The notes under the pieces: generated by a model | Told to the model about the DNA's origin: nothing | Databases searched by the model: none | Seen by the model: the letters and a program-made list of their open reading frames with translations, nothing else | In this document: positions 1-6,748 of the stretch, in pieces | Layout: each line of letters begins with the position of its first letter | Numbering within the stretch: the stretch's first letter is position 1 | Made by a program: the position numbers and the translations under genes | Assembly (NCBI GenBank): GCA_030699055.1 | Contig: JAUYKX010000171.1 | Coordinates: forward strand, 1 to 7,385 | Source: Candidatus Nanopelagicales bacterium | GTDB lineage: Bacteria > Actinomycetota > Actinomycetes > S36-B12 > UBA10799 | DNA length: 7,385 nt | Direction: 5' to 3'

Positions 1-920
1 TGCAGTCGACGACGATTCTGGCCCTTGCTCGGACGCCGGGACGGTTGTTCGTCGGGTGCCAGGAAGATCTGATCCCGGATCAGTCGATTTACGCAGTATT
101 GATCATGATACTGACGTTGACGGCCGGCACCGGAATGATCATGTGGTTTGGTGAATTGATCACAGACCGGGGCATCGGTAACGGGATGTCGCTACTGATC
201 TTCGCCTCGATCATATCGGCGATTCCGAGCCAGCTTTACTCGATTCAAGTTGGGCATGGCACCTGGCCTTTGGTGATCACTTGCATCGTGGGCCTGGCGA
301 TCATCGTGGCGATTGTGTTCGTGGAGCAAGCTCAACGAAGGATCCCGGTTCAGTACGCCAAGCGCATGATCGGCTCCCGTATGTATGGAGGGGCGTCGAC
401 CTATATTCCGCTCAAGGTGAACATGGCGGGCGTGATCCCGGTGATTTTCGCCTCATCCCTGATCTATATTCCACAACTCATCGTGTCAATGACGGGCAGC
501 GAGTCGGACTGGGCGCGGTGGGTTGCCCAGAACTTCACCGTGGGCAACGAGCCCCCGTATCTGATTACGTACGCGGCATTGATCATATTTTTTACGTACT
601 TCTATGTCTCCATCACCTTCAATCCCGTCGACGTGGCGGACAACATGAAGAAGTACGGCGGATTCATTCCAGGGATTCGAGCGGGTCGGCCGACTGCGGA
701 GTATCTGGATTACGTGCTCACCAGGCTGACGTTCCCCGGTTCGATCTACCTGACGATCGTTGCCGTGCTGCCGTTTGTGGCATTCGCCAGCCTGGGCGTC
801 CAGCAGGACTTCCTGTTCGGCGGTACAAGCATTCTGATCATGGTTGGAGTGGGTCTGGATACGGTCAAGCAGCTTCAGTCGCAGCTTCAGCAGCGCAACT
901 ACGAGGGTTTCCTGCGGTAG
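1..920 (+). CDS. secY: SecY, protein translocase channel subunit (5' end outside window)
   Basis: SecY is the pore-forming membrane subunit of the SecYEG translocon, which exports unfolded proteins with SecA and inserts membrane proteins co-translationally. The reading frame is already open at position 3 and ends at TAG 918-920. About 305 residues are visible out of the ~430-440 usual for the family, so the first TM helices are missing. The visible part has the signature GTGMIMWFGELITDRGIGNG (about residues 42-61), the loop RRIPVQYAKRM, then STYIPLKVN..GVIPVIFASS leading a TM helix, the cytoplasmic C5 loop with GFIPGIRAGRPT, and the actinobacterial-style C-terminus NYEGFLR. The Arg at about visible residue 226 matches the C5-loop arginine (E. 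coli R357) known to matter for SecA-driven export. I see no frameshift or missing core motif. adk follows after about 70 nt, the usual spc-operon order, so the two are probably co-transcribed. The identification is secure. Confidence 0.97.
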   Translation, partial: QSTTILALARTPGRLFVGCQEDLIPDQSIYAVLIMILTLTAGTGMIMWFGELITDRGIGNGMSLLIFASIISAIPSQLYSIQVGHGTWPLVITCIVGLAIIVAIVFVEQAQRRIPVQYAKRMIGSRMYGGASTYIPLKVNMAGVIPVIFASSLIYIPQLIVSMTGSESDWARWVAQNFTVGNEPPYLITYAALIIFFTYFYVSITFNPVDVADNMKKYGGFIPGIRAGRPTAEYLDYVLTRLTFPGSIYLTIVAVLPFVAFASLGVQQDFLFGGTSILIMVGVGLDTVKQLQSQLQQRNYEGFLR

Positions 921-981
921 CACTCGAACCACAGCAGGTGATCATTGAATTGGTGCGGGTACGCGAAACGGCACGGAAGGT

Positions 982-987
982 AGGTGG
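982..987 (+). promoter_or_regulatory. Probable ribosome binding site deciding the adk start
   Basis: AGGTGG lies 5 nt before GTG 993. An alternative purine stretch, GGAAGG at 975-980, lies only 3 nt before the upstream GTG 984. An in-frame TAG at 981-983 excludes any earlier start. The spacing therefore favours 993, which also gives the canonical adenylate kinase N-terminus. Confidence 0.5.
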
Positions 988-992
988 TCAAG

Positions 993-1592
993 GTGCGGAT
1001 GGTGTTGATGGGCCCGCCAGGGGCGGGCAAGGGAACTCAAGCGGCGGCCGTGGCCGGGCGTTTGGGAATCCCGCACATTTCGACCGGGGAGATATTCCGG
1101 GCCAATGTCAGCGAGGGCACGGACCTGGGCCGCGAGGCCAATCGGTACATGGATGCGGGCGAGTACGTTCCGGATTCCATTACCAACGCCATGGTGGCGG
1201 ATCGACTCGGCCAGTCGGACGCGGCCAATGGTTTCCTGCTCGATGGCTACCCGAGGACGCTGGAGCAGGTCGGCGAACTGGACCGAATCCTGACCGGGCT
1301 CGGGACCAGACTTGACCGGGTCGTGGAGATCACAGCGGATACCGACGAGGTCGTCGCCCGGCTGCTGAAGCGGGCCGAAATCGAGGGTCGTCCTGACGAC
1401 ACCGAGGAAGTGATTCGCCGCCGCCTGGAGGTGTACGCCGCGCAGACCGAGCCGCTGGTACACGTGTACGCGGACCGCGGGATTCTGGTCCGAGTGGACG
1501 GAATGGGCGCTGTCGACGAAGTGACCGCCCGGCTGCTCACCGCTCTCGACAGCTTACCGACGGCTTGGGTTCACCGGCGCGTACAACGCTGA
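993..1592 (+). CDS. adk: Adenylate kinase, short LID type
   Basis: Adenylate kinase is a cytosolic enzyme catalysing ATP + AMP = 2 ADP and is essential for adenine nucleotide balance. Starting at GTG 993 the protein has 199 residues. The P-loop GPPGAGKGT is at residues 7-15, the AMP-binding region contains STGEIFRANV, and DGYPRT at 84-89 carries the conserved Arg. The LID region is RAEIEGRPDDT at 127-137 with no four-cysteine zinc motif, so this is the short form seen in many Actinobacteria. The start is a choice: GTG 984 adds three residues and ATG 999 is also possible, but GTG 993 gives MRMVLMGPPGAGKGTQ, matching family N-termini, and has the better-spaced AGGTGG. The last dozen or so residues (SLPTAWVHRRVQR) extend a little beyond typical Adk ends. 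It follows secY, as in the spc operon, but map and infA do not follow. Confidence 0.96.
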   Translation: MRMVLMGPPGAGKGTQAAAVAGRLGIPHISTGEIFRANVSEGTDLGREANRYMDAGEYVPDSITNAMVADRLGQSDAANGFLLDGYPRTLEQVGELDRILTGLGTRLDRVVEITADTDEVVARLLKRAEIEGRPDDTEEVIRRRLEVYAAQTEPLVHVYADRGILVRVDGMGAVDEVTARLLTALDSLPTAWVHRRVQR

Positions 1593-1648
1593 TTCGAGGA
1601 CTTGCGGTATTTGCTTAAGAATTGTGTCGTCTTGGCCGATCCATTCTC

Positions 1649-2242
1649 ATGACAAAATCCTCCCTGTTTCGGGTGATCACATGTATCTCCATTGCCGCGG
1701 CAGCGTTTTCGTTGGCCGCTTGTGGTTCCAGCGCCTCGGATGCAGTTGACCCGCCTTCGTCCGGTGATGTTTCAGCCGTGTGTCTGCAAGTCACCGGAGC
1801 CGCTGATTGCGGGATCAGAGCCGGTGGTGCGGAGAGTCCGTCGACCAACGAGCTGCCTGCGAACAAGGTCCCTTCTGGCCAGGCCGCATCGATATTGCAC
1901 CTGTATTTCGGTGAGTTCTACATGCTCGTTCAGGGAAAGAAATACGTGTACGACGGAGTAGCCGGAACGATAACTATGACTCCGGGATCAGGTGACCAGA
2001 ACAGTGGCACGTTCCAGATACAGGAAAGCTTCACGCAGGGTTTCAGTATGGCTTACACGTTCCTGGGTTCGGGGCAGTACACATACTCTCCAACCTCAGA
2101 TGTCTACGAATTCCAGTTTCAATCCGACCAGTTCATATTCGGTGGCGGGACTCTGACAGCCGCCAATGGCCAGCTGATCGGGACCCTGACCAGAGACGGG
2201 AGTACAGGCACGACGTTCGCGATTCCGTACACCACTGAGTAG
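1649..2242 (+). CDS. Predicted secreted lipoprotein of unknown function
   Basis: I do not recognise the family. The 197-residue product starts MTKSSLFRVITC, followed by an Ala-rich hydrophobic core and the lipobox LAAC with Cys25. It is therefore probably exported, lipidated and anchored on the outer face of the cytoplasmic membrane. Ser/Asp-rich residues 26-42 look like a flexible linker, and Cys45 and Cys54 could form a disulfide. From about residue 85 the sequence is rich in alternating Tyr/Phe/Gly/Thr (for example KKYVYDG and SGQYTYSPTSDVYEFQF), suggesting a compact beta-sheet domain. ATG 1649 is chosen because it places a charged residue just before the hydrophobic core; an in-frame TTG at 1622 would add nine residues. 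No strong Shine-Dalgarno is visible. Base composition is lower in GC than its neighbours (30/60 at 2041-2100 by hand count, against 45/60 at 5341-5400), which fits a later acquisition or relaxed composition. No convincing promoter or terminator is seen in 1593-1648. Confidence 0.8.
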   Translation: MTKSSLFRVITCISIAAAAFSLAACGSSASDAVDPPSSGDVSAVCLQVTGAADCGIRAGGAESPSTNELPANKVPSGQAASILHLYFGEFYMLVQGKKYVYDGVAGTITMTPGSGDQNSGTFQIQESFTQGFSMAYTFLGSGQYTYSPTSDVYEFQFQSDQFIFGGGTLTAANGQLIGTLTRDGSTGTTFAIPYTTE

Positions 2243-2286
2243 CCCGCCAAGCTTGAGGAAGTCTTGAGAAAGGTGGCGGCTGGTCG

Positions 2287-2337
2287 ATGTGGAATGCAAT
2301 CGTCGCCTCGATCGAATCCGCCGGGCTTCGACCATGA
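2287..2337 (+). CDS. Possible 16-residue leader ORF coupled to cutC
   Basis: ATG 2287 opens a short frame encoding MWNAIVASIESAGLRP, with TGA at 2335-2337. The stop overlaps the preferred cutC start as ATGA (ATG 2334-2336), the classic layout for translational coupling. AGGTGG at 2271-2276 lies 10 nt upstream of ATG 2287, whereas cutC itself has only a weak GGG upstream. CCGCCA (2244-2249) could pair with TGGCGG (2274-2279) and hide this AGGTGG, but the stem is only 6 bp with a 24-nt loop. The peptide has no recognisable motif and no run of one amino acid that would suggest attenuation. A frame this short can arise by chance, so this is a suggestion only. Confidence 0.22.
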   Translation: MWNAIVASIESAGLRP

Positions 2338-3023
2338 ATCGTCGGTTGGAGATCTGTTGTTACTCGGTTGATGACGCTGTTGTGGCCCAGGAAGCCGGTG
2401 CGGATCGGATAGAGCTGTGCGCCGGCAGGCCGGAAGGTGGGACGACCCCATCGATCGGATCCCTGGCGCTGGCGCGCGAGAGGGTCCGGATTCCCGTATT
2501 CCCGATGGTCAGGGCTCGGGGCGGAGACTTCTGCTACCGGCCAATCGAGTTTGAAACGATGTGCCGCGACGTGACGACGGTGGCCCGAATGGGTTTTCCG
2601 GGGGTGGTGTTCGGGGTGCTGAGGCCGAACAGGGAACTCGACACGGTCCGGACCGACGTGCTCATCGCTGCGGTGCGCAAAGAGAACCCGGCCATTGAAG
2701 TGACTTTTCACCGGGCGTTTGACCAGGTGGTCGAGCCCGAGCGGGTGTTTCGGGAACTGGGCGAGCTTGGTTGCGCGAGGGTGCTCACCTCGGGGCAGAA
2801 GACCACGGCAGTGGACGGGATCGACTTGATTTATCAATTGCTGCGCAGCCGGGGCGAAGGCGATCCGACGCTCTTGCCGGGTGGCGGTGTTCGCCCGTCC
2901 AACGTTTCGCGACTGCTCGATCTCGGCCTTACCGAGGTGCATAGCACGGCCACTCCAAGCCCGACAGAGCCGATGGATCCCGTTTTGGTGCGCGACCTGG
3001 CCCGGATCGTCCACGGCGGCTGA
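2334..3023 (+). CDS. cutC: CutC-family TIM-barrel protein
   Basis: The product belongs to the CutC family (copper homeostasis protein CutC), a cytoplasmic TIM barrel. From ATG 2334 it has 229 residues, a little shorter than E. coli CutC (~248), mainly at the C-terminus. Family motifs appear in order: LEICCYS (5-11), ADRIELC (23-29), EGGTTPS (34-40), RARGGDFCY (60-68), VTFHRAFD (123-130), RVLTSGQ (149-155), GGGVRPSNV (from 183) and EVHSTA (201-206). ATG 2334 is chosen because homologues begin just before LEICCYS; GTG 2289 would add an unsupported Arg-rich 15-residue extension. The biochemical role is unsettled. The name comes from copper-sensitive E. coli mutants, but that phenotype was later traced to loss of the sRNA MicL encoded at the gene's 3' end. 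This protein is unrelated to choline trimethylamine-lyase, also called CutC. The 5-oxoprolinase gene follows after 76 nt and may be in the same transcript. Confidence 0.93.
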   Translation: MNRRLEICCYSVDDAVVAQEAGADRIELCAGRPEGGTTPSIGSLALARERVRIPVFPMVRARGGDFCYRPIEFETMCRDVTTVARMGFPGVVFGVLRPNRELDTVRTDVLIAAVRKENPAIEVTFHRAFDQVVEPERVFRELGELGCARVLTSGQKTTAVDGIDLIYQLLRSRGEGDPTLLPGGGVRPSNVSRLLDLGLTEVHSTATPSPTEPMDPVLVRDLARIVHGG

Positions 3024-3044
3024 TCCGATCGGCTCAGTCATTAC

Positions 3045-3073
3045 CGCAGTCGCCAACGCAGCGGCGGACTGCG
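3045..3073 (+). other. Inverted repeat / possible RNA hairpin between cutC and 5-oxoprolinase genes
   Basis: CGCAGTC (3045-3051) is perfectly complementary to GACTGCG (3067-3073). Inside it, GCC (3052-3054) pairs with GGC (3063-3065), with a one-base bulge at 3066 and an 8-nt loop. The 10-bp stem sits 26 nt before the chosen 5-oxoprolinase start. No T-run follows, so it is not a standard intrinsic terminator. It could be a processing or stability element, or a chance feature of GC-rich DNA. Confidence 0.35.
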
Positions 3074-3099
3074 TCCGCGGCGTGGGGCAGACTAGCCCG

Positions 3100-6000
3100 G
3101 TGTCCGGGTGGCGTTTCTGGATCGATCGTGGTGGCACGTTCACCGACTTGGTGGCGGCTGACCCGGCCGGTCGTCTGCGGGTTGGCAAGTTGCTTTCCAG
3201 CGCCCCGGGGGCGTATGACGACGCGGCGATCGAGGGGATCCGGCGGCTGCTCGGCATCGATCGCGCACCGATTCCGGCGGGCCTGATCTCTTCGGTGACT
3301 ATGGGCACGACGGTGGCCACCAATGCCCTGCTGGAGCGTGCCGGTGACCCGACGGCTCTGGTGATAACCAGCGGCTTCGGCGATGCCTTAAGAATCGGCT
3401 ACCAGAATCGGCCCCGGCTGTTTGACCTCGCCATCCATCGGCCTGAGCCGCTGTACCGACTCGTCGTCGAGGTGGACGAACGGGTCTCGGCAGACGGAAA
3501 AGTATTGCGGCGCCCTGATGTCGAAGCCGTGCGGACGCAATTGGCCGAGGCCAGCCGGAACGGATGCTCGGGCGCGGCGATCGTTTTTCTCCACGGCTAC
3601 AGGTTTGCCGAGCACGAGGAACTGGTGGCCGAGCTGGCTCGCGAGGTGGGCTTTCAACACGTGTCCAACAGCCACGACTGCAGCGAATTGGTCAAGTTCG
3701 TAAGCCGGGGTGACACCACTGTGGTCGACGCCTATTTGTCACCGATTTTGCTGCGCTACACGCAAAGCGTTGCCGACCAGTTGCCGGGGGTGGACCTGAG
3801 ATTCATGCAATCGAGCGGCGGGTTGGCCCGAGCATCGGCATTCCGGGGAAAGGACGCGATTCTCTCCGGCCCGGCTGGCGGGCTGATCGGGGCGGTGCGA
3901 ACCAGTCGGGACGCCGGCTTTGGGCGGGTTATCACCTTCGACATGGGCGGCACCTCGACTGACGTGGCGCATTTCGCCGGTGAGTTGGAGCGGGTGCTGG
4001 AATCCGAAGTGGCCGGCGCCAGAATTCGGGCTCCCATGCTGGACATCAACACCGTGGCGGCCGGCGGAGGATCGGTGTGCTCATTTGAGCGCGGGCGCTT
4101 TCGGGTTGGTCCGGAATCGGCTGGCGCCGACCCGGGCCCGGCCTGTTATGGACTCGGTGGGCCGCTCACTGTTACCGATTGCAATGTTGTGCTCGGCTTG
4201 ATTCGCCCGGAGTTTCTACCGGCGGCTTTCGGCCCCGAGCACGACCAGCTCGTGGATCCATCGGCTGCTCTGAACCGGGCACGGCAAGTCGGAGATCAGG
4301 TACGGCAGGCCGCCGGCGTTGATCGTCTGGCGGTCGACATCGCGGCTGGCTTCCGCCACATCGCCGTTCTGAACATGGCCAACGCGATCAAGAAGGTTTC
4401 GGTGGCTCGCGGGCACGACGTGACCGACTACTCGCTCGCCTGTTTCGGTGGAGCCGGAGGCCAGCATGCCTGCGCCGTCGCCGACGAACTCGGGATTCAA
4501 TCCGTGGCGATCCATCCGCTGGCTGGGGTTTTGTCGGCTGTGGGGATGGCATTGGCCGAAACCAGGCTCCTGCGTGAACGCAGTGTCGAGACACCACTGT
4601 CCGAGCTCGCTCCAGCCGATCTGACCGGCTGGCTCGACGCGGTTGCGGCCGATGCTCGTGAGGAACTCCGGCGACAAGGGGCGGTGGGTGACGTCCACGT
4701 CGACCGGCGCGTGCATCTGAAATACGAAGGAGGCGACACTGCGCTAGCCGTCGCCCCGGCGGATGTGACCGAGATGTCCCGTCGGTTCGAACAGACTCAT
4801 CGCCGGCGGTTCGGATTCACCCAACCCGAACGGTCAATCGTGGTCGACGCCATCGCCGTCGAGGCGATCGAGAAAACCGAACCGCCTGACTTGCGCCTGC
4901 CACCAGCGGTCGGGCCCGAAGCCAACCCAGTCGGTCGAGTGCCGGTGTATCTGCAGGGGCGCGACTGGAACGCTGCGGTGTTCCACCGGGAGGGCCTGGT
5001 TCGGGGCCAGGTCATATGCGGACCGGCGATCCTCACTGAAGAAGTGGCCACCACGGTCGTCGAACCTGGATGGCAGGCCACCGTTCTGGACGGGGGTCAG
5101 CTTCACCTGAAGCGGGGGTCGGCTCTCCCGTCCCGGCTCGCAGCGGGTACCGACGTGGACCCGGTCATGTTGGAGGTGTTCAACAACCTGTTCATGTCGG
5201 TTGCCGAACGCATGGGTCTGGTACTCCAACAGACTTCGAGGTCGGTGAACATCAGGGAGCGCCTCGACTTCTCCTGCGCCCTGTTCGATCGGGAGGGGCG
5301 GTTGGTGGCCAACGCGCCGCACATTCCCGTGCATCTGGGCTCGATGGGGGAGACCGTGCGGGCAATCAAGGCGGCGCACGGGCGCACGTTCCGCCCGGGC
5401 GACGTGTTCGTTTCCAACGATCCCTTTGACGGTGGAACGCATCTGCCCGACATCACCGTGGTGACGCCGGTGTTCGAAGGCCGGGTGTCCGAATGCCCGG
5501 CGTCCGACGGATGGGAAGGCGACGGCGAGCCGTTGTTCTTCGTGGCCAGCCGGGGTCACCACGCAGACGTCGGGGGTCTGACACCCGGATCCATGCCCCC
5601 GATGAGTCGATCCATCCACGACGAGGGGGTTTTGCTGCGCAGCGTCAGGATCGTGCGCGAAGGGGTGTTCGCCGAAGAACTGGTACGCGAATTGCTCGGC
5701 CAGGGGTCGCACCCAGCCCGGACGCCGGATCGCAATGTGAACGACTTGACCGCCCAAATCGCGGCCAACGCCAGCGGAGCGGCGGAACTGTGCGCCCTGG
5801 TCGAGCGCTACGGCCGGGACACGGTCAGTGCGTACATGGGACATGTTCAGGACAATGCCGCCGCGTGCGTTCGCGATGTGATCGACCGAATGGTTGACGG
5901 CGCTGCTGTCGCCAATACCGATGACGGCATGCCGATCGCCGTCCGGGTTGAGGTCGATCGCCAGGCTCGGCAGGTGCTGGTCGATTTTTCCGGGACCGGG

Positions 6001-6738
6001 CACCAGCGGGGCGACAACTTCAATGCTCCCCGGGCCATCACCCGAGCCGCCGTGCTGTACGCGTTCCGTTGCCTGGTAGCCGAGGACATTCCGCTGAACG
6101 ACGGTTGTCTGGAGCCGGTTCGGTTACGAATCCCGCCGGGATCGATGCTCGATCCGAGCTATCCGGCGGCCGTGGTCGCGGGCAATGTCGAGGTGAGTCA
6201 GTTGATCACCGATGCCCTGCTGGCGGCGCTCGGGGCCTGTGCCGCTTCGCAGGGGACGATGAACAACCTGACCTTCGGCACCAACGACTTCCAGTACTAC
6301 GAGACGATCTGCGGTGGCTCCGGTGCCGGGCCGGACTTCGACGGCACCGACGCTGTCCACAGTCACATGACCAACTCTCGACTCACCGACCCCGAGATCC
6401 TCGAATTGCGTCACCCCGTGCGGGTGGTCCGGTTCGGGATTCGGTCCGACAGCGGTGGCAGGGGGGTCCGGCGTGGTGGTGACGGGGCGGTCAGGGAACT
6501 GGAGTTCCTGGTTCCGATGCGGGTGTCGATCCTGGCTGGTCGGCGCCGGGAGGCCCCGTTCGGATTGGCCGGAGGCGGGGCGGGAGCGCCGGGCCGGACA
6601 GAGTGGATCCGATCTGACGGCTCTGGTCGGGAACTGGCGGCGGCGGACTCGATCTTCGTTGCGGCGGGCGATCGTTTGCTGATCAAAACGCCGGGAGGTG
6701 GAGGTTTCGGGCTCGCGCCCTCCGCATCGGGTGGGTGA
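3100..6738 (+). CDS. OPLAH: ATP-dependent 5-oxoprolinase, HyuA-HyuB fused single chain
   Basis: This cytosolic enzyme uses ATP to open 5-oxo-L-proline (pyroglutamate) to L-glutamate, recycling a product of glutamine/glutamate cyclisation and gamma-glutamyl metabolism. The 1212 residues match the full eukaryotic-type chain (~1,200-1,290). The HyuA-like half has DRGGTFTD (9-16), [13 protein letters not shown] (68-80), LSGPAGG (255-261), FDMGGTSTD (280-288), [26 protein letters not shown] and [11 protein letters not shown] (448-458), an actin/ATPase-type phosphate-binding pattern. The HyuB-like half runs from about residue 688 with [13 protein letters not shown] (717-729), [22 protein letters not shown] (817-826), [12 protein letters not shown] and the C-terminal TPGGGGFG (1197-1204). 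These motifs fit 5-oxoprolinase better than a two-subunit hydantoinase. Residues 793-811 look like a small insertion relative to the mammalian enzyme. GTG 3100 is chosen because homologues begin shortly before [14 protein letters not shown] 3082 is an alternative. The frame stays open back into cutC, but that part has no family similarity. I have high confidence in the family and slightly less in substrate and exact start. Confidence 0.93.
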   Translation: MSGWRFWIDRGGTFTDLVAADPAGRLRVGKLLSSAPGAYDDAAIEGIRRLLGIDRAPIPAGLISSVTMGTTVATNALLERAGDPTALVITSGFGDALRIGYQNRPRLFDLAIHRPEPLYRLVVEVDERVSADGKVLRRPDVEAVRTQLAEASRNGCSGAAIVFLHGYRFAEHEELVAELAREVGFQHVSNSHDCSELVKFVSRGDTTVVDAYLSPILLRYTQSVADQLPGVDLRFMQSSGGLARASAFRGKDAILSGPAGGLIGAVRTSRDAGFGRVITFDMGGTSTDVAHFAGELERVLESEVAGARIRAPMLDINTVAAGGGSVCSFERGRFRVGPESAGADPGPACYGLGGPLTVTDCNVVLGLIRPEFLPAAFGPEHDQLVDPSAALNRARQVGDQVRQAAGVDRLAVDIAAGFRHIAVLNMANAIKKVSVARGHDVTDYSLACFGGAGGQHACAVADELGIQSVAIHPLAGVLSAVGMALAETRLLRERSVETPLSELAPADLTGWLDAVAADAREELRRQGAVGDVHVDRRVHLKYEGGDTALAVAPADVTEMSRRFEQTHRRRFGFTQPERSIVVDAIAVEAIEKTEPPDLRLPPAVGPEANPVGRVPVYLQGRDWNAAVFHREGLVRGQVICGPAILTEEVATTVVEPGWQATVLDGGQLHLKRGSALPSRLAAGTDVDPVMLEVFNNLFMSVAERMGLVLQQTSRSVNIRERLDFSCALFDREGRLVANAPHIPVHLGSMGETVRAIKAAHGRTFRPGDVFVSNDPFDGGTHLPDITVVTPVFEGRVSECPASDGWEGDGEPLFFVASRGHHADVGGLTPGSMPPMSRSIHDEGVLLRSVRIVREGVFAEELVRELLGQGSHPARTPDRNVNDLTAQIAANASGAAELCALVERYGRDTVSAYMGHVQDNAAACVRDVIDRMVDGAAVANTDDGMPIAVRVEVDRQARQVLVDFSGTGHQRGDNFNAPRAITRAAVLYAFRCLVAEDIPLNDGCLEPVRLRIPPGSMLDPSYPAAVVAGNVEVSQLITDALLAALGACAASQGTMNNLTFGTNDFQYYETICGGSGAGPDFDGTDAVHSHMTNSRLTDPEILELRHPVRVVRFGIRSDSGGRGVRRGGDGAVRELEFLVPMRVSILAGRRREAPFGLAGGGAGAPGRTEWIRSDGSGRELAAADSIFVAAGDRLLIKTPGGGGFGLAPSASGG

Positions 6739-6748
6739 TCGCCGGATA

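Noticed and set aside
1593..1648. Intrinsic terminator or promoter between adk and the lipoprotein gene
   Set aside because: No GC-rich hairpin with a T-run, and no -35/-10 pair with 16-18 nt spacing, could be found.
2334..3023. Choline trimethylamine-lyase CutC
   Set aside because: Only the name is shared. That enzyme is a glycyl-radical protein of over 800 residues; this 229-residue barrel has the LEICCYS, FHRAFD and RVLTSGQ motifs of the copper-homeostasis-named family.
2881..3099. Upstream extension of the 5-oxoprolinase frame into cutC
   Set aside because: The extra 73 residues overlap conserved CutC coding sequence in another frame, have no similarity to the family, and GTG 3100 gives the expected N-terminus.
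2133..3323. Long antisense open frame (about 396 codons) opposite cutC and the start of the 5-oxoprolinase gene
   Set aside because: Its translation is Arg/Pro/His-rich with no domain, and the sense strand carries motif-complete CutC and 5-oxoprolinase. It is a by-product of high third-position GC.
4834..6003. Antisense open frame of about 389 codons inside the 5-oxoprolinase gene
   Set aside because: The sense strand encodes uninterrupted conserved OPLAH motifs across the whole stretch, and the antisense product shows no recognisable motif.
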